Of a stretch of 64,000 nt of DNA, positions 10,848 to 23,000 are shown in pieces. Each line of letters opens with the position of its first letter. Position 1 is the stretch's first letter. The stretch is from Margaritispora aquatica (Eukaryota > Ascomycota > Leotiomycetes > Helotiales > Discinellaceae): positions 930,001-994,000 of the forward strand of contig VJWN01000014.1 in NCBI GenBank assembly GCA_007644065.1. The letters run 5' to 3'. A program made the translations under genes and the position numbers. The notes below the pieces were generated by a model. The model had not been told where the DNA came from, did no database searches, and saw only the letters and a program-made list of their open reading frames with translations.

Positions 10848-12970
10848 ATGACAATTACTGCAATCCACGGTGATTTGGACACTTCTGTGATCCCTGGTAC
10901 AACACATCTTGTTGACTTGGACGGAACACTTCATACCGCCCACGATGCTCATTTAAAAGATGTGGTATTGGTACCAACTCCGTCTGCAGATCCAGAGGAT
11001 CCATTGAACTGGTCCTCTAGAAGAAAGTCTTTGCATATGTTTTGCATCTTCATGTAAGGTGATTCAAAGCTACATCAACAGGAACTCGTGAATAACTTTC
11101 GTGCAAACAGTTATTGCCTCTTCGTTGGTATTGCTTCTGCGACTCTCTATTCGGTGTTGATTCCAATGTCTGTTGATCTTGGCTTGAGCTATGCAGACCT
11201 GAATGCTGGTAAATCAGCCTCATGAAACAACGCTTTAAAGCACAGAACTAAGATAGGTTCAGGCACTGGGTACATGTTCCTCTTTTTCGGCTGGGGATGT
11301 GTAATCTGGCAACCATTGGCACTTCAGTACGGCAAAAGACCCGTGTATTTGTTCAGCATACTTGCAACTCTCGTAAGGACTCATCAGTTGTGCATTCTCA
11401 ATATAACCTGAAATTAATCAGATTGTAGGCCATCCAGATGTGGTCTCCTTACTGCAAAACCAGTGGTCAATGGTACGCAAATAAGATCTTACAAGGGTTC
11501 TTTGGTGCACCAATCGAGTCGCTTTGCGAGATATCCGTAGCCGACTTGTACTTCACTCACGAGCGGTCCAAGTACATGGGATTGTATGCACTATTTTTAC
11601 TCAGCAGTAATATCCTAGCACCAGTAAGTCCCAAATAATCGCTTCCCGTGCACTAGCTAATAACAGCAAGATGTTCTCAGGTTTCATTTATGATGGAATG
11701 GGTTGGCGTTGGGTATTGTACTGGCCAGCAATCGGCTGTGGTGTTGGCTCCCTCATTCTTTTCTTCCTGATGGAGGAAACAAACTATGACCGGAAAACAA
11801 TTGGAGTCGTCGAATTGGTCGAATCTTCGGCTAGCTCAATACAAAATTCGGGTGACCCAGAGAAGGCAGGAATCCATGCAGCAACAAGCCCAAACATTGA
11901 CTCGACCTACAAAAAGAAAAGATACTTTCAGAAACTGAGCATGATCGACATATCGAAGCCGAACCAGTTACTAATCTTAATGTGGAGGCCTTTTACCTTT
12001 GTCTCTTTGCCAGTTGTGGTGTACTCCGGATTCGCATATGGATGTACCGTCGTGTGGGCACTGCTCACTAGTGGAACATCTTCCTTGATTCTGTCTTCGC
12101 CTCCATACAACTTCAAAGCTTCGATTGTTGGATTGTTCTCGGTTGCAAGCTTACTTGGCTGCATTGTTGGGTATGCTTGATTCTCTTCTTATTCCCTCTT
12201 GTCGGATATTCGATATTGGAAGCTAACAAGAGCAAAGTTGTGTGATCAGCGGATATATGGGCGACTGGATCACGCTTAGATTTGCTCGTCGTAACAATGG
12301 CATATCAGAGACAGAAAATCGATTATGGCTATACTTGTTCCCCGTGCTTGCATACCCATTTGGATTCATCTTATGGGGTGTTGGAGCAGCGCATGCTATT
12401 CATTGTAAGTAGATGTGTTTCAAATGCGAAAGAATCAGCACTAGAAATGCTTACCACTTCCATAGGGTTTGGTCTCGCATTTGCGGCCTTCGTTCTCTCA
12501 GCAGCCACATCAGCAACAGTTACAATTACCATCAGTATGTAACCACCACCGCCTTCTAGATCTTAAGCATTCTGCAATCGCTCGCTCTTAAAAACTTGGG
12601 TAAACATCTTGAGACTATGCTGACTTTGTTGACAGCCTACTGCATCGACACCTACCCAGATTTGAGTGGCGAGGCAATGATCACAGTGATCGTCATTCGC
12701 AACACAATGGGATTTGCCATCACTAGTTACGCGTGAGCAATTATTCTTTTGACATCAATCAGAGATGGGGCTAACGAACAATGTAGTGTAACACCATGGA
12801 TTCTTACGCTTGGAGTTCAGAACACATTCATCAGTGCGGGCTTCATTTCTATGGCCACCTCGCTGGCCTTTCTCGTTATGGTGAAATGGGGGAAAAACTT
12901 TAGAGAGATGAGCAGGCTTCGATATTGGGGCTATGTTGCTCAGGGTAAGGCATTGGGTGTGTCTCACTGA
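10848..12970 (+). CDS. MFS transporter, drug:H+ antiporter-1-like
   Basis: Nine exons (10848-11053, 11111-11208, 11257-11372, 11429-11623, 11671-12170, 12250-12404, 12466-12534, 12636-12732, 12787-12970) give 539 aa. The N-terminal DPLNWSSRRK motif before TM1, GWGCVIWQPLALQYGKRPVY (TM2 to loop), HERSKYMGLYALF and GWRWVLYWPAIGCG are characteristic of fungal DHA1-type major facilitator transporters. About twelve hydrophobic segments are visible with a central acidic loop around the ESSASSIQNSGDPEK stretch. It probably exports or imports a small organic compound at the plasma membrane. Its divergence from the amidase suggests it moves the amidase substrate or product, which is an inference. Every exon boundary closes in phase; exon 7 is only 69 nt. 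Confidence 0.87.
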
Positions 12971-13552
12971 ACCCGTCGAAGTTTGAGAACATAGGCAGCT
13001 AGATAGACAAATATTGTAACAGTTAAATGATGCAGGCCATAGCCGGGCAGTCATAAATATGGCGGCTTGCCACATGTACTCGAACCCAAGTATATCATAT
13101 ATTAATTGGACGATTGGAAGTCCACCATGTTGATACTGTGGAAGAAGAACTGACATGCATTGACCTGAAGTGTTGGCATAACGTCACATGATATCGCGAC
13201 TTGCTGGTCGGCCAAAATTATCCCGAGGTCTATAAGCGTGTTGATCAACAATCGGCAAAAACATACAAAATATCGCGAGGAAATGAGCTCAGAATGTGCC
13301 AATCTGTCTTGTACATCAATAAGCATGCAACAGATTATCGGAAGAAGATTCAGGAGTATAAATTACATCTTCGACTTTGTTGTCTGACTTTGATAAAAAC
13401 AAACATCGCCCATCTCGAATAAGCCATTGTCTTGATCTAACGTAATGTTGATGTGTCTCACAAGGAGGCAAAGATGCAATACTCAGCAATGTGTAGCCTA
13501 TGTCGTCTGACTATCTAGCAGGTCGATGTTGAACCATCTGCTATATAATTCA
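12971..13552. other. Intergenic, convergent MFS / bZIP
   Basis: 582 bp between two converging 3' ends. No supported coding sequence. CACATGATAT occurs near 13187-13196. Confidence 0.5.
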
Positions 13553-14583
13553 TTAACTGCTAATGGATTCTAGAACACTGAACAGTAGTTTATTGTCGAC
13601 TTTGCAACCAGAGCCTCCTTCTCCCTTGCTGAATCCATTCCACAGACGTATCCCTATATCAATCATGTCAACGCCTTTTTGGTTTCGTTGCCGAATCATG
13701 TCATAAGCTACAGAACATAATGTTGTCTCGTCATCAGGACACGTCGAAAGTGGAAGAATATGCGTAGAAGGGCAAATGGGTGGTTGCTGTACTTCTGGAG
13801 CGAGAGAATATGCGGAAGCCAAGGTTTCAAACGCAGTTATTTCATCACCCGCTGGTAGTGTAGGTTCCTTTCCAGTTGCTTCAGGAAAACTAAAGTCGAA
13901 ATCAAAGATGGATGGATCAAAGTCTTGATCAAATAGCTCCAGGTTCGAACTATCAACGATTTGTTCCAAATCAGAAGTGGTTCCACGTATGCATTCAGGT
14001 ACCTTTTTGCAGTCGAGTCAGTTCATTTGTATGTGCAGCTAAAAAAAACTGGCAACAATAGGATGAACGATATATAGCCAAATAACTGTGAGGGTATGCG
14101 TCTCTGCAAACTTACTATTCCAGCAACCATGGTCGGTGGTACTATCTGGGCCGACTCGCGAATGTTGGTGCTGTTGCATGGCTGACTCCCATTGCATACT
14201 TCTCCCGAGCTAGATATCAAGCCATCATTGCCGTTATTGAGATGTGCATCAATTGATGTTTGGTCAATCCCAGCAATGACCAGTAACTCGCGAAGTTTCC
14301 TATTCTCTTCCTCTAGTTGACGTGCAATGTCTGGCGTCACAATGGCTTTTGCAGAGGGACCATTGGTTTGGCACTCTTGTAATCGTTTCTCAAGATCTGC
14401 GACATATTCTCGCTTTCGTGCGCGAGAGCGTCGCTGATTGTCGCGGACTCTGATAAGTGTTGGCTTCTGAGCAGCAATCAGCATGTGGACATGATGTATG
14501 CAGAGAGGCGCAAAGTGGAGGTGCGTTTGTATTGATAGAAGTGGATTCTATGTGCTTACTGATCCCTTGGTATTCGGTGGCAT
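13553..14583 (-). CDS. bZIP transcription factor
   Basis: Exons 14583-14560, 14466-14116 and 14002-13553 give 274 aa. Exon 1 codes for only eight residues (MPPNTKGS) and joins to KPTLIRVRDNQRRSRARKREY, so the basic region (N-x2-R-S-R-x-R type) lies at residues 16-30. It is followed by a short zipper-like helix (LEKRL, IARQLEEENRKLRELL). The remainder is Ser/Asn-rich and acidic (LELFDQDFDPSIFDFDF), which could be an activation region. This matches a large fungal bZIP subgroup whose N-terminus reads MPPxxxSKPxLxRIRDNQRRSRARRKEY. The second intron's acceptor (AAG just before 14002) is weak, so the join between DNA-binding and C-terminal parts is the least certain point. It may regulate the neighbouring amidase-transporter pair. 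Confidence 0.8.
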
Positions 14584-16983
14584 GGTAATGTGAATAGCTA
14601 TGCATTTATCTTGCTCGATAAAGCGATTTAAGAGCCACTGCTTTAGAGGTTCTCAGATGGCTGGTGCGGGGTTGTCTCGGTCATGTTACTGGGCGGGGAA
14701 ACCTCCGTACAGCTGCCAACAACGCAAGGGTTCCATATACTTTCAGGCCATGCACTACTGCCAAAGTAGTAATCTCACATGCAAAAATCCAAATCAAAAA
14801 GTAGTTTTACTGGGCAATTATAAGATTCTAGCAAGTATATTTTGTGGCACTGGTAAGTCAATCCAACTGCATTTCTTTTCCTAGGGCTCAAGCTTACTGC
14901 GACAGACGTGTATCATTTTAGATTCAAAGTCCGACGAATTGTGCACATGAGAGGCCAGAATAATGTGCATCAGTCTTGACTTGTGAAGATATGCTTCACA
15001 TGCATCACCAGTGAGGCTTGAAAGTAACCACTGAGGGACCGAAACAGGCCAAGTTGAGTTGGCCGCCACGAGCACAAAGGATGGTGGTCGCTCGAGCCGA
15101 CCATTAAGCTTAATCTTTGAAGGCTATAGGAATTAGACGATGACTTAATCGGCCGAATTTGCTCAGCTCTCAGTTCTTATATGGTGAGTGCGAAAATATC
15201 TTATTAGCGGCGATCGTATTAGGCATATCTATGGTTTGTGGGGAGCATTGTCAGGATCAACGTAATCATGTCTAGAATTGGAAAACGATCAATCTGGAAG
15301 CAGATCCTTTGGCTCCATACCTCCAGCATCTTCCTAAGTCTGCAGGGCTTGTAGACAATTGAGGTTGGTATTACTGCAGAGTGCATCCGAAGCATCGTCT
15401 GCTCAAGAGTTCCGCTTCTCAGCGTTTAAGATATGTTTCTATGATCGAGGATGAACACTTTATCTATCTCTTCTTCCTCTTCCTTGATAAGTCTCCCTCA
15501 AGGCGTGAAAAGCCATGGCATGCGAGCAAAGGCGGTCATGAGTTTCTCTACTGTAAAAGGAAGGAAGACCGACTTCAGCAATGTCGTCAGAGACATACGA
15601 GTATTAAGCATTCAAATTTTGAATCATGGTCATCATTCTCATTTGCTTCATATCCCCTCCTCTTCATTCTCATTTCTTTTCAATTACGGGCGTATCTATT
15701 TCTCTCACAGGTTCTCCAATCTTCCCCGCATGACTCTATTTGTTCTCGTGTTTCATACAGTTTCTCTAACTCATGCGCTTATATTCTCACTTCTACGAAA
15801 CTCGCTGCCGTGTCCCTGTCTCCACGAGGGTGGCACTGAACTCTTTTAGTGAAATGGCAACCCACACACCCAGGCATGCGGTACGCCAATCGGAGTAATA
15901 CAGCAGGAAGATAAACTCACTCATTGGGAAGCGACGTTCGTAACTACAGCCATACAAAAGCTCTCCATAGGCTTTCCAGACATTACTTGGAAATTTGAGA
16001 CGGAAACGGGAAGAATTAGCTATCATAACGCTGGAGTTGAATGATACTAATGTTGTTGGTGCAAAAGTGTGGCGTATCTCGGAATCCGCTTCAATTTTAG
16101 CGGACCTTCATGTAAGGGGCATATTTTTGATAAAGCACGTCGGATTTGATGCTGTACATCATCAAAGACCTCCACCAAGGAACAGAGAGACAAAGTCTTT
16201 TAGTATCTACCTATGATGGTATGTCGAAGAGGCTTTAGAAGCGTGTCCCTATGAGGTTGGGGAAAATATCAATGCGTAAGTCTGCTCTGAACTTCCCACG
16301 AGATCTATTCCTGAACACATTTGCATCAGTTTCCAGTGGAGGAATTAGTTCCATACTACAACTTGTCGACATTTTAGGTGACAGAGGAGTCTCCGAATGG
16401 GTATGTGGGTGTGCATGGTTGCATGAATAAACAATTTGATGATGTTATCAATACTCTACCCCTCATATGTTAGCAAATTACCCAGCCACCCAAATTCTAA
16501 ACGAGGCATTAAGAACCAGGAACGCAAGAGATCACTTGTAAGAATTTCTCATAGGTAAATAACCAATAGTAACGGACGTAAGATATGTTCAAGTCCGCCT
16601 TCCATGTATAAATGATACACAAGTTTCAGCAGGAAAAGTCCTGGAGATGATGACCTTCAGGACATATGTCGGCTTCTCCAGTTATTGATTTCTTCTACAT
16701 GTCTGGACTCCTGCCGATACATACTTTAACTGTTGCCACTAAAGCCCAAGTGCCCCTTACAGAGCAAATAGCTGATCGATCTCAAGCGATATATGGTCAA
16801 GAGAAGTGCAAGCTTATGATCACTCAAACAGATATATGAGAGGTCACTCATAAGCTACTCATGGACCTCTATATTTTGTCTTGCTCTCCTCAGAGAGGAC
16901 TTTCATTCATTGCTTGGATATCCTGTACGCTTACGAGTCGCTTTTGAGTTCGACATTCAGGGTACTCGAAATCACCAAGAACA
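14584..16983. other. 2.4-kb intergenic region
   Basis: It holds the bZIP promoter on the left and the region upstream of the broken MFS gene on the right. ORFs at 15381-15839 and 15451-15849 overlap each other, lack family resemblance and are composed of biased sequence. No RNA gene or repeat was recognised. Confidence 0.5.
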
Positions 16984-18487
16984 ATGGATAAGGCATGGGA
17001 ATCTGGCCTGGATCCCGAGAAGTCTGCCATGCCACATGACTTAGGCTTCGACCTGAGACGAAATTTAAGCGAGCTGCAAACCGAATGCTCCTCAGGTCTT
17101 GCACCACCACCAGACGGTGGGTACGGATGGGTGTGTGTCGCTGCTTGCTTCATCACCAACTGCTTCACGTGGGGAGATATCATGGTGAACTCACAGAACC
17201 CATCAGACTTTAGGAAACTTCCATACTGATGACCACTTCGTCGTATGGTGTATACCTAGCCTACTACCTCTCCAGCGACCAATTCCCCGATGCCACAAAT
17301 ACAGATTTCGCATTCCTGGGAAGCCTAGGCTTCTCCTCAGCAATGCTGATCTCACCACTTGTCACACACGTCTCTCGCATTTATAGAATCCATGTTCCCA
17401 TGAGCATTGGCATCGTACTCAAAACCAGTGGTTTCATCGCCGCCTCGTTCGCTACACGAATATGGCACCTTTACCTCTCCCAAGGAGTCCTAGTTAGTCT
17501 GGGAGTTAGCTTTATATACATCCCTAGTCTAGCCGTGTTGTCACAAGTGGTTTGGCAAGCGGCGTAGTCTCGCTAATGGTATAGCTGCCGCAGACTCTGG
17601 TGTCGGGGGCTTGATATTCTCGCTTATCGTGCGGGTAACTATCAGCCACATGTCCCTGGCGTGGTCACTTCGTATCACGGGCCTAGTTAGCGGAGTAATG
17701 AATATCGTAGCCACCATCGCAATACGCAGCCGGAATCATATCGTTCAGCCAAAGCAACATCCATTCGATATCTCTCTGTTGCGGCGCTACGATGTCATTC
17801 TGATCCTTTCTTGGTCCTTCACAAGTATGTTAGGTTTTATCACTATCTGTTTCTCCATGTCTAGTTTTGCAACTTCAATGGGGCTTACCGAGTCACAAGC
17901 TGCTCATGCTACTGCATTTCTGAATATGGGTACGGCGCTGGGACGACCGTTTATTGGGGTCATTAGTGAACGTTATGGTCCGATCAAAACAACAGGCGTG
18001 ATCACCTTTCTAAACGCAGTTTCTATTTTTACGCTTTGAATACCTGCGGCATCTTATTGGGTTTTACTTATATTCGTTGTTCTGAATGGTGCAATGTTAG
18101 GAGTCTTCTGGATGGTGAATCTCCCTCCTCTTCTCGGTTGATGTGAACAGTGCTAATGTTTAGAAAAGTCTATTGGGCCAATATGCTCTCAAGTTGGAGG
18201 ACTTCAAGAGCTTCCGTCTCTGCTTTCGTTGAATTGGCTGGTGATTGTGTTGCCGACCACCTGTAAGTTCATCATGTGCTCACTTAGATGCCCTACCTTC
18301 ACCAAGGATTCTTGCTAAAAAGTGACTAATTGACCTGTTGGTTTCAGAAGTCATCGTGCTCAAGCTGAGACGTGCAAGCTCATTACATGAACTCCTTTAT
18401 CCACAGATATTTGTGGGCTTGATGTATTTGGTTGCTAGTGCAATTATTTTGCAGCTTTGGCGAGTCAGTCGCAAAATGCGTCCTTGA
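16984..18487 (+). pseudogene. Monocarboxylate-type MFS transporter, disrupted
   Basis: The N-terminus has the PPPDGGYGWVCV signature of fungal monocarboxylate-transporter-like MFS proteins. Downstream segments follow the family order: SYGVYLAYYLSSDQFP, FGKRRSLANGIAAADSGVGG, ALGRPFIGVISERYG, and a C-terminal QEL...LVIVLPTT part ending at 18487. The reading frame is broken at least three times: near 17164-17229 (a stop, and only a 29-nt stretch between usable splice sites, too short for an intron), at about 17545 (a one-base shift just before WFGKRR), and an in-frame TGA at 18037-18039 at a position where relatives have Trp. Each could not be explained by a normal intron. The gene once coded a plasma-membrane transporter of about 440-460 residues and is probably now non-functional. 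Confidence 0.75.
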
Positions 18488-18673
18488 TTAGTCTCGACTT
18501 GTCAAGAGTATATTATAATATAAAGCTGAAATTAACAGTCTCGGACCAGAATACAAACTGGAGGGAAAACTTCTGTATACTCTGACCCTAGTGGTGTCGT
18601 CTATTTTTAGCTTGTTGAGACACCTCATCTAAAGGGTTCAATCATGTGAGGGCTCCTCATCAAACTACCTTAT

Positions 18674-20336
18674 CTATGCACATGTGATTCCAGAAGGAAC
18701 GTTCATACAAGAGGTGCTCTTCTTGCCACCAGTGACTGACACACCAGTCCACTTCCAGTTTCTGCAAGAACCGACACCACACTCGACGTGGATTCTAACG
18801 GCACTGCTCAGGACACTGCCCGTCACGTTTGAGAGAATGAAATTGGTGACGTTGACACCGTTGGTTGGTGATCCACTGTGAAGAAGGTTAGTACAAGATC
18901 TTAAGCGGGCAAGGCAAGAATTATGCTAGCTTGGCTGTATGGGGAGGGAATCACGTACTCAACACCGTTGTATGACTGGTCAACGATGATTCCGTAGTCA
19001 TCGCCTCCACTCATCTTAATGTTCTTGTAGACAATGTTGTCCACAGTGCCGTTTGCGCCTGAGACTGTCTTAATTCTGTTTTAAGTCAGCATACAGTTCC
19101 TGAGCCCAGTTTTCATTCATGTAAAGTAACGCATTGTTCCTCATCGCTTAGGAAAACCACACCCGGACAGCGCCGAATTCGTGGCAGTATGTGACACTAA
19201 ATAGAACAGCTTACCGGACGCTCTGCTGCGATGCCTCCATGACGGTATCGGAGAAAGTGACGTTCTTGACATCGTTGTTGGTGCGACCTCCAACAGATCC
19301 AATGGACAAGCCATGGCCACCATGGCAATAACCCTTGGTGAATTGGATGTTTGTTCCCGAGTTGATAGCCACGCCTACAGTTGAGTGTTAGATACTTTCA
19401 CGAATTCAGGAAAATTGAAACATCTTACAATCATCTTGGTTCCACACTTTAGCTCCGGTGATCAGGATGTTGTTTGCGTTGTTAATGTTGAAAGCATCTG
19501 TGTTGTGGCCCAAAGCTCCAACATCACCTGCTGAGTTGTTGACGACAATGTTCTTAACGATCAATCCCTCGATGTAGTTCAGACTGAAAGAGTTCTTAGG
19601 CGCATTCAAGATGGTGATGGAGTCTAGGACAGAGTTGTTGAGGTTATTAGCCTTGAAAAACTTGGGCTTCGTTACACCTCCGTTGCCGCCCAATCCTAAC
19701 ATCTTTTAGCTCTATGAAGACCTTAATCTTAGAGGAGGAGATATACCATCCCAGTAACGAGCGCCCTGTCCATCGAGGAAAGAGCCTGGGTCACCTTTCA
19801 CGGTGATGTTTGTGCCGCTGACGGAGAAGAGAGATCCTTCCCATGCAGTGTAGCCGAACGAAATGTTGCCTTGGAAAATAACCTGTTCATACTTGATAAG
19901 CAACTACGCTATAAGCCGCAATATTCACCGGAAGCTTACAGTAGTTCCAGCAGTCAATTTCTCGAGGTTCAATGTTTTGCCTCCTGGGACTTGCATGTTC
20001 GAGAGCACGATCGTCGAACAGGCAGCTTTGAGATGTTAGTCCGAAAATTAACATGGACAGTGAAGCAAAAAGTGAAGGATAATTTCGAGCATGAGATAAT
20101 GGCTCCAGTGTTGACTCTTCCGAGATCCAAATTTAAGAAGCACCAGGCAAAAGAAAATGCTTACCCTTTGAGACGGAAGCGGAGGAGTAACCAAGCGATC
20201 CAGAAAAGGTACAAGCAGCTCTCTTCACAACGGCATGTTCGACATTTGGGGCTGGAGTCGGTGCTGGAGCCGGGGTAGCGAAGACATTGACCGCGCCAAG
20301 TGCAGCAGCAAGAACAAGAGTAGTAATTCCAACCAT
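18674..20336 (-). pseudogene. Endopolygalacturonase (GH28) with apparent one-base frameshift
   Basis: Exons 20336-20165, 20026-19940, 19882-19747, 19695-19429, 19374-19215, 19075-18959 and 18875-18674. It belongs to the secreted pectin-degrading GH28 family. All active-site motifs are present: NTDAFNI, the Asp pair in [18 protein letters not shown] and SVRIKTVSG. The start at 20336 gives a signal peptide (MVGITTLVLAAALGAVNVFA) followed by a Pro/Ala propeptide ending near VVKRA. Without one base the coding length would be 379 residues, the usual size. The break is in exon 2: homology runs CSTIVLSNMQVPGG in one frame, then KTLNLEKLTAGTT in the next, at the GGAGGG run around 19978-19985. Every other exon joins cleanly. 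It is therefore either a recent pseudogene or a sequencing indel. A TAG at 18674-18676 ends it. Confidence 0.8.
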
Positions 20337-21742
20337 GATTTTGACGATCTCGATTCTAAAAGCTTGAACTGCTTGGAATTGTCGAAGAACAAAGGCTTGA
20401 AGATACCTCGAGCGCGACAACGCCGCCATTTAAGTACTTGGCTTGCCTTGGTACGGCATTTTCATCGATGGTGTTTGTGGGGTTGGAGTAATAACCGTAT
20501 ATTAATTAAGGATTACTTGCTAGGTTGTCGTGGGCCAGATCTTCCGTCGAGCTTTGCCTGGAGAATCCCTGTTGGCGGAAGATTTTGAGCCGTTTGTATC
20601 ACCGTCACTTGACAACCTCGACTTCGCGAGGGGGAGGGGGATTGTGTGCTGATAGTGCATTGTCAAATGTAAAGACAGCAAAACTACCTACTTGGTACTG
20701 TCGCCGAGCGTGAGATTGAATAGAGGAGTGGAGGAAGAAGTTTCATAGTTCGTTCGATGTTTGTAGAACCACGTTTTTGCCCCACCATTCAGGGGTTGAA
20801 AATATTAAGCTTGAGGCTTGGCGGGGTTGTTCGGGAGTTGATCAATGTGCCGGACAGGGAACAAATTCAAAGATGCCGTTAGCAATCGGAATTGTTAATA
20901 ATGCCAAATTTTCATGTTACCTCACGCCTGCGTCCTGACTGATGAACACAGTGGTTGAGCGAAAGAAAACCTCACTCCTGTCTACTAGCACTAGCTCTAT
21001 TGCATGGATAAAGTTACAAATTCAGAAGCCGAATATTCGACAGCAACAATTTCTCGTTGACAGCTGCTATAACGACTGTAAACCCGAGTGCTTGGATCAC
21101 AATGATCTCAACTATATTGTCTTCAGAGTTCCGATCTGAATCTTGACATCGGACACAGTAAAACTTCGGGAAAAACGAAAAATGAAACGATGTTGTATAA
21201 GAATATATCTTATCGAAAGCGTATATAATCTTGCGGAAAAAGACTAAGCAACAACTTTGGAATGCTGAAGACATCCCACAGTATCTTGTGGAGAGTTGTG
21301 ACAAGTGAATTGCGGTGATTCGAATGTAATCTCCGCTGAATTCGCAATGTCGCGACTATATAGTAGGGTTTCCCATCTTCAAACCCAGTTTTTTACATTC
21401 CAGCACAACTTCGTGCCGATAAAAGATATGGACACTGAATCTTACATTAAGTTCGCCTTGGTTAGACCCAACTTAGCTGTTCTGTTCGTTTGAACGCTGT
21501 CGTCGTCTGATCACTCGATCTCAGCCTAGCCGTAGAAGCTTTATGCCTATCATTTCAGACTTGGCGTTACTTCAACTAAGGAACACTTTCGGACAGGTCG
21601 AAATACAAAACTGAAACATGGTCATGTTTAGAGTACATGTTGCAAAGCAGCTGGATGTAATTAAGCAGAGATTCCTTCCCACCAAAGTACTCCATCTCAA
21701 ACCCCAAGACCAACTCCGAATCTTCCCTCAATCCTTCCATCC
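20337..21742. other. Intergenic upstream of polygalacturonase
   Basis: 1.4 kb lying upstream of the polygalacturonase and downstream of the next minus-strand gene. A G-rich stretch at 20620-20640 (GAGGGGGAGGGGGATT) is notable. No supported gene. Promoter elements are likely but cannot be named. Confidence 0.5.
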
Positions 21743-22609
21743 CTAGCTCAAAACACCTCTTATCCCATCCCAAAACAACCTCTCAGCATACACTTCATGG
21801 AATGTATACACAAATCCCGGGAACGGTAGTCTATCCACCGTGCTCGGATTGCACGTCATGCATGAATACCAGATCCGCACTCTGCCTTCTCCCTCTCTCA
21901 ATAGCTCAAAGCGATGCATACCACTAAAGCCTTTCCTATCATCTCCAAATGCTATATCGATATAGCTGCTCTCATCAGCCGCCTCTGGCTTTCCAGCTCC
22001 TTGAGCGGAACCGTGGATATGATGATCTAACACCATAAAATTCCCACCTAGAAGCCGTGTGTACTTCTCTGGGAATTTGGAAATGGGTAAGTCATATGGA
22101 CTTAAGATTTCCGGCCCATCACCTGGGACATCTATCCCAAATCGTCAACAAGCAACTCTCTAGCGAAATAAAGAGGGAAAGGACAAACCAGTAAAGCCCA
22201 CCCTAGCCAACTGCCTCCCACACGCCCTCAACGTCCTCAAAATGCCCTTCTCAGGCACGAAAACCCACCCACCAAAAAAGCCCTTCGTAAACCTCGCCAA
22301 CACCTCCTCGTCTCGCATCATTTCATCTCCTTCACCTGTCCGACTACTCCCCAAATCCAAGACCACAGATCTAGAATCCGTACCTTCGAGACATCTCCTT
22401 GGGTTCACGGTCCGAAGGCTTTTCGAAGCCAAAGTAGATGGTGAGAGCGCGTCGGAGCGTTGGTACGTCTTGATATCGTATCTAGGCGATTTAGAGCGAG
22501 ATGAAGAACTCGACTGGGATATAGAGGAGAGGTATGAAGAGAGAATGATGACCGTTGTTGCGGCGGGGAGGATGTAGAAAAGTGAGGCTGGCCATGGTTT
22601 GAATGGCAT
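21743..22609 (-). CDS. Membrane-anchored hypothetical protein
   Basis: Exons 22609-22189 and 22131-21743 give 269 aa. Residues ~8-28 form one hydrophobic segment (LFYILPAATTVIILSSYLSSI), followed by a Ser-rich linker, so a signal anchor with the body outside or in the lumen is likely. The body contains FTKGFFGGWVFVPE, FAFGDDRKGFSGMHRFE-like and FVYTFHEVYAERLFWDG segments, which I recall from unnamed fungal proteins. I do not know a function. The intron 22188-22132 has GT and TAG ends and joins GFT to DVPGDGPEI. The gene ends at the TAG at 21743; a longer frame beyond is out of phase. Confidence 0.7.
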
Positions 22610-23000
22610 TGTGTCGGTTGTGAGTATATGAGATGACTTAATATTTCGTGCGTGACATGGGTAAAGTACTTTGTTAGGTTTTCATTAGAAGTTAATAATG
22701 GTCATAAAACTCCAATCTGGAAGTGAAGAAAATAGGTAGGTAGCTAGAAAGGTCACATGCCGTTCGAGCTGAGTCACGACGGGATCTCACGAAAGTCTCC
22801 CTCTCCATCCCGAATCCCGCCCCGATTGCTCCCGCAAGTTTGACACATTGTCTACCTATTGTCAGTTTCCGAAGAAGTATTTCCGAGAGGCACACATTCA
22901 AGGATCTGCACTGAAATGGTCAAGACATCGTGTCGATCATAAGTTGTATGTCATTGGGATGTTAGACATCAAACTGCTTCCTAATACATTTTCACGTATC
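22610..23000. other. Intergenic between hypothetical gene and RAD2
   Basis: About 390 bp holding the promoter of the hypothetical gene and the 3' end of RAD2. No further coding sequence is supported. Confidence 0.5.

Noticed and set aside
15381..15849. Two overlapping ORFs of 132-152 codons
   Set aside because: Overlap in different frames with biased composition and no recognisable domain.
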